DNA of 18,776 bases from DASYAE01 sp036501535 (lineage in GTDB: Bacteria; Actinomycetota; Actinomycetes; Streptomycetales; Catenulisporaceae). The notes beneath the pieces were generated by a model. It saw only the letters and a program-made list of their open reading frames with translations, did not search any database and was not told the origin of the DNA. Where the stretch lies: NCBI GenBank assembly GCA_036501535.1, contig DASYAE010000159.1, forward strand, positions 1 to 18,776, given 5' to 3'. Numbering within the stretch: the stretch's first letter is position 1; each line of letters begins with the position of its first letter. Made by a program: the position numbers and the translations under genes. Shown here piece after piece: positions 13,800-18,776 of this stretch.

Positions 13800-15367
13800 T
13801 GAAGGCACGGTCCATCGCCTCCGACGGGGCGGCCAACCGGCTGCGTTTCCTCGCGCTGACCCATGGCGGCCCGCTGTGGCAGGCCGTCCAGGCGGTCGGG
13901 CCGGTGCGGCGGCGGCTGAACGCGGCGCTGATCGACCACGCGATCCGGGAGATGCCGCCGCGGCCCGAGCCGCTGTCCGCAATGGCGCCGTACACCTCGT
14001 GGCCGTCGCTGACCGACCGCAGCTACAACGGCCGGCACCTGCCGCCGCACGAGGGCGACCCGCAGCACCTGCCGCCCGCGCAGCAGTGCGCCGACCTGTT
14101 CCGGCGCGGCGGGCAGACCTCGCTGTGCCCCCGTTCGACCGTGCTGTTCGCATACTTCGCCCAGTGGTTCACCGACGGCTTCCTGCGCGGCGACATCAAC
14201 ACGCCGCGCGACCCGCGCCGCAACACCTCCAACCACCAGATCGACATGAACCAGCTCTACGGGCTCGACGAGCAGTCCACCGCGCCGCTGCGCACCCATG
14301 AGGGCGGGCTGCTCAAGAGCCAGCAGATCAACGGCGGCGAGTTCCCGCCGTACCTGTGCACGCAGAGCGGTGAGCGAAAGGAGGAGTTCGCGCATCTGCG
14401 GGTGCTGCGCTTCGAGCAGCTCACCCTGCAGCAGCGCCGGCGGCTGTTCGCGATGGGCAGCGACCGGGCCAACGGGCAGATCGGCTTCGCCATGCTGACC
14501 GTGCTGTTCCTGCGCGAGCACAACCGGCTGGCCCGCGCGCTGGCCCGGCAGTACCCCGGCTGGGACGACGAGCGGCTGTTCCAGACCGCCCGCAACATCA
14601 CGACCCTGATGGTGTGCAAGATCGTGCTCGGCGAGTACATCAACCACATCACCCCGTACCACTTCCGCTTCACCCTGGACGAGGACCTGAGCACGCGGCT
14701 GGCCCGCTCGACCTGGCACCGGGAGAACTGGGCGTCGATCGAGTTCAACCTCGTCTACCGCTGGCACAGCCTGATCCCCTCCGCGCTGCAGGTCGGCCCG
14801 GGCGAGGTGCCGCTGGCCGAGACCCTGTTCAACGGCCCGCTGCTGGCGCAGCACGGGCTGGGCCGGGTGATGCAGGACGCGTCCCTGCAGCGCGCCGGCC
14901 GGATCGGCCTGTTCAACACCGACGACGCGCTGCTGCACATCGACCTCGAGAGCATCGCCGACTCGCGCGTCCTGCGGCTCGCGCCCTACAACGCCTACCG
15001 CGAGCACCTGAAGTTTCCCCGGGTGCGCAGCTTCAACCAGATCTGCGACGACCGGCGGGTCGGCGACGCCCTGCGCGCCCTCTACCGCAGCGTCGACGAC
15101 GTCGACCTCTACGTCGGGATCTTCGCCGAGCAGCCCGGCTCGCCGACCACGATGCTCGGCCCGCTGCTCACCAAGATCATCGCCATCGACGCGTTCTCCC
15201 AGGCGCTGACCAACCCGCTGCTCGCGCCCCGCGTCCTGAACGCCGAGACGTTCACCCCGCTCGGCCTGCGCACGGTGCAGCACACCAGGACGCTGTCAGA
15301 CATCGTGCACCGCAACACCCCGGAGGACCCGCAGCGCCGGTTCGTCTCGATGACCCGGCACGGGTGA
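13799..15367 (+). CDS. Cyclooxygenase-like heme dioxygenase (animal-type peroxidase superfamily)
   Basis: A 522-residue protein that aligns by eye with the catalytic domain of prostaglandin G/H synthase. Matches are LTHG near the start, VLFAYFAQWFTDGFL, HQIDMNQLYG, FLREHNRLARAL with YPGWDDERLFQTAR, EFNLVYRWHSLIP, AGRIG, and AFSQALTNPLLAP. In EFNLVYRWH, Y320 corresponds to the COX radical Tyr385 and H323 to the proximal heme ligand His388. The distal His207 of COX is D126 here, though the neighbouring Gln (Q122) is kept. S467 falls at the aspirin-target serine position. The EGF-like domain and signal peptide of animal COX are absent, so it is cytosolic. Fungal Ppo/linoleate diol synthases and plant alpha-DOX are the other relatives. 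Probable role: insert O2 into a fatty acid and pass the peroxide to the coupled P450. Confidence 0.85.
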   Translation: MKARSIASDGAANRLRFLALTHGGPLWQAVQAVGPVRRRLNAALIDHAIREMPPRPEPLSAMAPYTSWPSLTDRSYNGRHLPPHEGDPQHLPPAQQCADLFRRGGQTSLCPRSTVLFAYFAQWFTDGFLRGDINTPRDPRRNTSNHQIDMNQLYGLDEQSTAPLRTHEGGLLKSQQINGGEFPPYLCTQSGERKEEFAHLRVLRFEQLTLQQRRRLFAMGSDRANGQIGFAMLTVLFLREHNRLARALARQYPGWDDERLFQTARNITTLMVCKIVLGEYINHITPYHFRFTLDEDLSTRLARSTWHRENWASIEFNLVYRWHSLIPSALQVGPGEVPLAETLFNGPLLAQHGLGRVMQDASLQRAGRIGLFNTDDALLHIDLESIADSRVLRLAPYNAYREHLKFPRVRSFNQICDDRRVGDALRALYRSVDDVDLYVGIFAEQPGSPTTMLGPLLTKIIAIDAFSQALTNPLLAPRVLNAETFTPLGLRTVQHTRTLSDIVHRNTPEDPQRRFVSMTRHG

Positions 15368-15467
15368 GGACCCTGCGACCCGCTCCCGGTCAGCCCTCGA
15401 TGTAACTCGGCGCCGTATCAATCACACGGATGGGGCACCCTGCTCAGCATCCTGATGGGAGCACCGT

Positions 15468-16865
15468 GTGATCGGCAAGAGTCAGCACCGTACCGACAAG
15501 CTCAGAGTCCATCTGATCAGCCTTCTGGCACTGCTCACAGCCGTGGGCGTCGGCATATTCAGCACACCGGCGGCCCAGGCCGCGACACCGCCGACAGCCG
15601 CACAACCCGCCGCCCGGCACGACGCCGGGCCGGTCGTCGGTCCGGCGCGCGGCCTGCACAGGCTCCCGGCGCCACAGGTCGCCGGGAGGAACGCGTCGTT
15701 CACCTCGACCAACTGGGACGGCTACGCCGTCACCAACACGGCCGGCACGAACACCACCGCCTTCGACTCGGTCAGCGCCACCTGGGTGCAGCCGGCGGTC
15801 ACCTGCAACGCCTCGGGCAGCCTGGGCTCCACCTGGGTCGGCTTCGACGGCTTCCTGCCGGCCAGCGTCAGCGTCGAGCAGGGCGGCAGCTCCGCGCAGT
15901 GCATCAATACCGTGACACCTAGCTGCTTCCTGTGGTGGGAGATGTTCCCGTTCAACGGCGAGCAGGACACGGTGCAGATCAACGCCGGCGACACGATCCA
16001 CGGCAGTGTCACCTTCGACACCGTCAACAACGTGTTCGACATCGTGGTCACCGACGAGACGCTCGGCCAGGGCCTGTCCGAGTCGGTCCCCTGCGAGCCG
16101 GACACGGGCGGCTGCCTGCGCAGCTCCGCGGAGGTCATCTCCGAGGACACCGGAGGCGCCGACAACATCGACGGCCTGTTCTCGCTGCCCAACTACGGCA
16201 CCGACACCTTCACGAACGCCGGCGTGACCGACGTCAACGGAAACACCGGCACCCTGAGCAACCCCAACTGGGCGACCGACAACATCACCGAGGTCAGCTC
16301 CGAGGGCATCACCAAGCAGACCGTGGGGGCCCTGAGCCCCGACGGCTCGTCGTTCGGCACCGCCTGGCAGCAGTACGAGGGTGACGGCATCACCGTCCAG
16401 GTCGACTACAGGGCCCTGTCGACCGCGGCGACGACGCCGGAGCCGGACATCGACCTCGACGTCGTCGACACCGGCACCAACCCGGTCGACCTCGCCCAGA
16501 TCGTGCCCGAGTACTGGTTCTCCGACGAGGATCCCGCCTCGCCGCTGGAGTTCGCCTGCGACTTCGCGGCGGTCGGCTGCGCCAACATCAGCGCGACCTT
16601 CCTCGTGGGTGTCGGCACCCCGGCGACCGCGAACACCGAGGTGGTGCTCAGGATCGCCGGCACCGGAACCCTCGAGCCGGGGCAGCACACCGGCCCGATC
16701 GAGTTCCGCATCTTCCACCAGGACTTCTCGCAGATGACCCAGACCAACGACTACTCCTTCAACGCCGCCGACACCCGGCTGACCCCGAACCCGTTCGTCG
16801 ACTCGCTGGTCGTCGGCGAGGGGGGCGAGGCGAACTGGGGCGTTCCCGCGCCCTCAGACTTCTGA
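15468..16865 (+). CDS. Secreted G1-family glutamic peptidase with C-terminal CBM3
   Basis: A 465-residue exported protein. Residues 1-38 are a signal peptide: a basic start, the hydrophobic LISLLALLTAVGVGIF, and probable cleavage after AQA. The G1 peptidase (eqolisin) domain follows. It has NWDGY, STWVGFDGF, the catalytic Gln in VEQGGSSAQC (Q138), FLWWEMFP, and the catalytic Glu in SSAEVISED (E222) before NYGTDTFTNAGV. G1 enzymes work at acid pH. From about residue 308 the pattern changes to a family 3 cellulose-binding module: VQVDYRAL, VPEYWFSDED, TLEPGQHTGPIEFRIF, QTNDYSFN, NWGVPAP. The start is GTG 15468 with GGGAG six bases upstream. It stands alone, 100 bp behind the dioxygenase, and ends at a strong hairpin. 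Confidence 0.9.
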   Translation: MIGKSQHRTDKLRVHLISLLALLTAVGVGIFSTPAAQAATPPTAAQPAARHDAGPVVGPARGLHRLPAPQVAGRNASFTSTNWDGYAVTNTAGTNTTAFDSVSATWVQPAVTCNASGSLGSTWVGFDGFLPASVSVEQGGSSAQCINTVTPSCFLWWEMFPFNGEQDTVQINAGDTIHGSVTFDTVNNVFDIVVTDETLGQGLSESVPCEPDTGGCLRSSAEVISEDTGGADNIDGLFSLPNYGTDTFTNAGVTDVNGNTGTLSNPNWATDNITEVSSEGITKQTVGALSPDGSSFGTAWQQYEGDGITVQVDYRALSTAATTPEPDIDLDVVDTGTNPVDLAQIVPEYWFSDEDPASPLEFACDFAAVGCANISATFLVGVGTPATANTEVVLRIAGTGTLEPGQHTGPIEFRIFHQDFSQMTQTNDYSFNAADTRLTPNPFVDSLVVGEGGEANWGVPAPSDF

Positions 16866-16878
16866 GATTCAGCCTCCG

Positions 16879-16920
16879 GGTGCGCGTCGCGGTGGGCCGG
16901 CAGGCCACGCGGCGCGCACC
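16879..16920. terminator. Strong GC-rich hairpin between convergent genes
   Basis: GGTGCGCGTCGCGGTGG (16879-16895) pairs with CCACGCGGCGCGCACC (16905-16920) apart from one wobble and one bulged base, with a nine-base loop. It lies 11 bases after the peptidase stop and before the convergent small gene. There is no T-run, as is usual for actinobacterial terminators, and it could act in both directions. Confidence 0.7.
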
Positions 16921-16956
16921 TGCGTGTGCGGCGCCGGCCTGACCCGATCGGGCGTC

Positions 16957-17184
16957 CTATGGCGGCCGGTAGCCCTCAAGCGTGGCCACGCAGGGCCGGC
17001 CGTGGTCGCGTCCGGCCGGCATGGCCTGGCGCAGCTGCTCGTATTCGGCCGCCGAGAGTACCAGTCGGGCGAGGTCGAGCACTGCGTCGCTCGGCAGGCG
17101 CGCCGGGCTCGCGACCACCACCTCGCGCGCGGTCCTGATCCGGGCCACGGCCGACGTCAGTTCGGGTCGGCTGGTGATGCGCAT
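16957..17184 (-). CDS. Small protein of unknown function downstream of the XRE regulator
   Basis: A 75-residue protein reading MRITSRPELTSAVARIRTAR and ending VATLEGYRPP. It looks helical (LDLARLVLSAAEYEQLRQAM) and has no membrane segment or metal motif. I do not recognise the family. ATG 17184 with GGGGG eight bases upstream is preferred over an in-frame GTG at 17241. It lies 97 bp after the XRE gene on the same strand. A palindrome and a possible -10 in that gap suggest its own promoter, perhaps controlled by the regulator. Confidence 0.6.
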   Translation of the reverse strand: MRITSRPELTSAVARIRTAREVVVASPARLPSDAVLDLARLVLSAAEYEQLRQAMPAGRDHGRPCVATLEGYRPP

Positions 17185-17246
17185 GTCGGCGCCCCCGTTC
17201 GGGGATCGGTCGATCGAGGGTCCGGACCGGTGTCCTGGCACGGGAC

Positions 17247-17283
17247 CGTATAGCGCAGGGCGCTGCTTTGAAAGAGTCTTTCA
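17247..17283 (-). promoter_or_regulatory. Possible promoter and palindrome upstream of the small gene
   Basis: TGAAAG-AGT-CTTTCA (17269-17283) is a perfect palindrome overlapping the XRE stop codon. TATACG on the minus strand (17252-17247) is a candidate -10. A start near 17240 would put the palindrome at about -29 to -43, where a regulator could control the promoter. A second CTTTCAGT lies at 17288-17295. Confidence 0.35.
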
Positions 17284-17784
17284 GTTGCTTTCAGTAGTCT
17301 CGAAGCCCGCCGTGGCCACGCCCGGCTCCCGCTGCGCCTCCGGCGCCGGGCCGGCGCCCGGCTGCGCGCCGTCGTCCGCCAGCTTCACCTCGGAGACCTG
17401 CGTGAACGCCTCGGCGAAGGCGTCGGCGCCGGCCTCGTTCTCGTCGAGCAGCGAGCGCACGAGCGCGGCGACGTGCCGCAGGTCCTGCTTGCTGAGCTTG
17501 CCCAGCGCCGCGACCAGGATCTCCACCGCGGGATCCTGGGACGTCTCGCCCAGCACGGTGTAGCCGACCGCGCGCGCCGCGGCCGCGCGCACCTGCTCCT
17601 TGGGCAGGCTGAGCCCGGCGGCCAGCCGGTTCAGGGTCTGCGGATGCGGGGGCCGGGTCGGGCGCTCGTTGGTGGCCAGGTGGTGCACCGTCGAGTGCGG
17701 CAGGCCGCCGCGGCGCGCCACATCGGCGAAGGACCAGCGGCGCTCGGCCATTCGCGTCCTGATCAGTTCCTGCAGGGGGTTCAC
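17281..17784 (-). CDS. XRE-type helix-turn-helix regulator
   Basis: A 167-residue DNA-binding protein. The N-terminal HTH is LIRTRMAERRWSFADVARRG followed by GLPHSTVHHLAT, a Cro/C1-like fold, then LNRLAAGLSLPKEQV. The rest is a helical region (LVAALGKLSKQDLRHVAALV and an acidic stretch), perhaps for dimerisation or sensing, with a disordered Pro/Ala/Glu tail. GTG 17784 is chosen because GAGG lies seven bases upstream and the HTH starts a few residues later; the longer open frame upstream (to 17946) looks non-coding. It is divergent from the 20-residue ORF and the large partial gene. Candidate targets are the tandem 16-bp repeat in its own leader and the twin palindromes at 17964-18001. Confidence 0.82.
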   Translation of the reverse strand: MNPLQELIRTRMAERRWSFADVARRGGLPHSTVHHLATNERPTRPPHPQTLNRLAAGLSLPKEQVRAAAARAVGYTVLGETSQDPAVEILVAALGKLSKQDLRHVAALVRSLLDENEAGADAFAEAFTQVSEVKLADDGAQPGAGPAPEAQREPGVATAGFETTESN

Positions 17785-17855
17785 GGTACTGCCTCGGTGT
17801 CTTCGTGGCCGGATCCACGCGCGGCTTGGCTGCCGCGCCGCAGGTGGGGCGCCTG

Positions 17856-17887
17856 CGTATGAGAAGACGCACGCATGAGAAGACGCA
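17856..17887. repeat. Tandem 16-bp repeat upstream of the XRE gene
   Basis: CGTATGAGAAGACGCA is followed immediately by CGCATGAGAAGACGCA, with one mismatch in 16 bases. The pair ends about 70 bp before the XRE start and could be an autoregulatory site. Confidence 0.65.
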
Positions 17888-17935
17888 GTTGCCGATACAC
17901 CGCGCCCCAGAGTAGCGGGTGCCGGACCTGCGCGC

Positions 17936-17965
17936 TTGCCAGACACCGCAGAACCGTTCTATTGT
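17936..17965 (+). promoter_or_regulatory. Sigma70-like promoter for the small ORF and the large partial gene
   Basis: TTGCCA (17936-17941) and TATTGT (17960-17965) are separated by 18 bases. They match the -35 consensus at five of six and the -10 at four of six positions. Transcription would start near 17972, inside the first palindrome. Confidence 0.5.
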
Positions 17966-17980
17966 CCAACGCTGTTGGAC
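17964..17980. promoter_or_regulatory. Palindromic operator A
   Basis: GTCCAAC-GCT-GTTGGAC is a perfect inverted repeat with seven-base arms. It lies over the expected transcription start of the rightward promoter, so a protein bound here would repress. Confidence 0.65.
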
Positions 17981-17984
17981 GGAC

Positions 17985-18001
17985 ATCCAGTGACATTGGA
18001 T
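17985..18001. promoter_or_regulatory. Palindromic operator B
   Basis: ATCCA-N7-TGGAT shares TCCA and TTGGA with operator A in the same register. The two centres are 21 bp apart, two turns of the helix, so two dimers would sit on the same face. Confidence 0.55.
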
Positions 18002-18101
18002 ACCCGGATGTCGGAGGCCGGCCCCGCAGGCCGGCGCTCGGCGCAGCTCCCGACGTCAGCACCCGCAGGTTCCGCGCAGCACCGCTTTCCGGAGGTATTC
18101 C

Positions 18102-18164
18102 GTGAGCACCTTGACCCAGGGCCCGGCCCGGCAGGCCCTCTCCTCCCATCTTCGCCCCGCCTGA
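18102..18164 (+). CDS. 20-residue ORF with strong ribosome site
   Basis: GTG 18102 follows GGAGG at a seven-base gap and reads MSTLTQGPARQALSSHLRPA before TGA. It is the first ORF after the twin-palindrome promoter and ends 36 bp before the large partial gene, which has its own good ribosome site. No cysteine is present and no known peptide class is recognised. It could be a small functional peptide or a leader that sets expression of the next gene. Confidence 0.4.
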   Translation: MSTLTQGPARQALSSHLRPA

Positions 18165-18200
18165 ACCCGCGCTGAACCGGGTGGCAGAGAGGAGCGCCTG

Positions 18201-18776
18201 ATGCCCCAGGAGACCCGCGAGACGCGTCCCGCGCAGCAGCGCACGAGGACAGCGGCGGACAAGAACACCGAGGCCGGCCGGACGGCGCCGCCCGACCCAG
18301 GGTCCGCGTCGGCCTCGGTCCGGCACCACGCGAGGACGCCGGGCCCCGATCACGTCGTGCCCAGGCCGGATCGCTGGCTGGTCGCCTCGGCCGCGCACAC
18401 CGACGAGCGCGACCTCGCCGGGCTGCTCAGCCGGGACGCCGGGGTCAGGGTCCTGCGGACGATCGCCGCGCAGGGCCGGCCGGAGCCCCGATTCGGCGGC
18501 CCGGCCACGGCCACCCGGATCGCCGTGATCGAGGCCGGATCCGCGCAGGCGGCGGCTCTGTCCGCACTGCCCGGCCTCTACGTGGAACCCGACTGGCCGC
18601 TCGGCTACGGCGACCCGCGCCCGGTCCCGGCCGGGCCCGGCCCGGTGCCGTACAGCGACCCGGTCCTGATCACCGTCATCGTGCGCGACGACGCCGCCCG
18701 CCCGATCGAGTACGCCCTCGTACAACTGCTGTGCCCGGGCGCGGCCGCGACCGCGCTGACCGGCAGGGACGGCCAG
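18201..18776 (+). CDS. N-terminal part of a large protein, possibly subtilase-like (runs off the window)
   Basis: The frame is open for 192 codons from ATG 18201 (AGAGGAG six bases upstream) to the window edge. Residues 1-50 are a charged, disordered stretch (MPQETRETRPAQQRTRTAAD) with no signal peptide. Residues about 55-135 (DRWLVASAAHTDERDLAGLL, RIAVIEAGSAQAAALSAL, GLYVEPDWPLGYG) resemble the inhibitor-like prodomain seen before S8 (subtilisin) peptidase domains, notably the VEPD ending. From about residue 150, VLITVIVRDDAARPIEYALV looks like a carboxypeptidase-regulatory-like beta domain. No catalytic residue is inside the window, so the peptidase call is tentative. Confidence 0.6.
   Translation, partial: MPQETRETRPAQQRTRTAADKNTEAGRTAPPDPGSASASVRHHARTPGPDHVVPRPDRWLVASAAHTDERDLAGLLSRDAGVRVLRTIAAQGRPEPRFGGPATATRIAVIEAGSAQAAALSALPGLYVEPDWPLGYGDPRPVPAGPGPVPYSDPVLITVIVRDDAARPIEYALVQLLCPGAAATALTGRDGQ

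Larger units (their letters stand above)
17785..18101. promoter_or_regulatory. 317-bp divergent control region between XRE gene and small ORF
   Basis: No convincing gene is seen here. From left to right it holds the XRE leader, a tandem 16-bp repeat (17856-17887), a sigma70-like promoter reading rightward (17936-17965), two spaced palindromes (17964-18001) and a leader of about 100 bases ending in GGAGG. The density of repeats marks it as a regulated promoter region. Confidence 0.55.

Noticed and set aside
13754..15283. 509-residue minus-strand frame opposite the dioxygenase
   Set aside because: No domain and composition typical of a shadow; the plus strand matches COX through its length.
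13799..15367. Calling the dioxygenase a plain heme peroxidase or catalase-peroxidase
   Set aside because: The run of COX-specific blocks, including LREHNRL and EFNLVYRWH, and loss of the distal His argue against an ordinary peroxidase.
15444..16718. 424-residue minus-strand frame opposite the peptidase
   Set aside because: Gly/Val/Arg-rich shadow; the plus frame has a signal peptide, G1 residues and CBM3.
17785..17946. N-terminal extension of the XRE frame
   Set aside because: Composition is poor and it would cover the 16-bp tandem repeat; GTG 17784 has a ribosome site just before the HTH.
17936..18175. Plus-strand frame starting MPDTAEPFYC
   Set aside because: It starts at a TTG without a ribosome site and runs through the promoter and palindromes and, in another frame, the 20-residue ORF.
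1..18776. CRISPR array, tRNA/rRNA gene, insertion sequence or phage att site
   Set aside because: No regularly spaced repeats, no tRNA-like or rRNA-like segment, no transposase and no flanking inverted repeats were found on reading both strands.

Overview
The window is very GC-rich. Its third codon positions are almost all G or C, GTG starts are common, and GTGA, ATGA and TGATG gene junctions recur. Its gene families are typical of large-genome Actinobacteria. A secreted G1 (acid) peptidase with a cellulose-binding module would suit a soil or litter actinobacterium, possibly an acid-tolerant one; no genus can be named from the sequence.

Layout. (1) 1-1766, minus strand: the 5' edge of a HAD-IB phosphatase/PlsC-like gene and, before it, a PlsB-type acyltransferase with a short leader ORF. 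(2) 1910-2158: a free-standing acyl carrier protein read divergently from plsB. (3) 2192-3733: a TetR repressor and a divergent SDR-like protein share a control region with two TGAG-N6-CTCA palindromes; behind the SDR gene is a short, probably truncated ORF. (4) 3699-6382: a TPR gene with an apparent frameshift and a divergent gene of unknown function whose 5' end also looks frame-disrupted. (5) 6407-15367: the core of the window. A minus-strand operon, pfaD -> lipase/acetoacetate-decarboxylase-like fusion -> fatty acyl-AMP ligase, is divergent from a plus-strand pair, cytochrome P450 -> cyclooxygenase-like heme dioxygenase. (6) 15468-16865: a secreted G1 glutamic peptidase with a C-terminal CBM3. 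(7) 16957-18776: a small unknown protein, an XRE regulator, a control region with tandem palindromes, a 20-residue ORF with a strong ribosome site, and the 5' part of a possible subtilase-like protein that leaves the window.

The core reads as a possible bacterial oxylipin (prostanoid-like) pathway. PfaD is the trans enoyl reductase of polyunsaturated fatty acid and polyketide synthases. The alpha/beta-hydrolase could release an acyl chain and the FAAL could activate one. The heme dioxygenase keeps the COX radical tyrosine and proximal histidine but has Asp where COX has its distal histidine. The P450 lacks the I-helix acid/alcohol pair needed for ordinary O2 activation, as do P450s that rearrange hydroperoxides (CYP74, thromboxane and prostacyclin synthases, the P450 half of fungal linoleate diol synthases). 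Dioxygenase and P450 are coupled by a TGATG junction, so a dioxygenase-to-isomerase hand-off is the simplest model. This is inference from hand-read motifs; no database search was possible.
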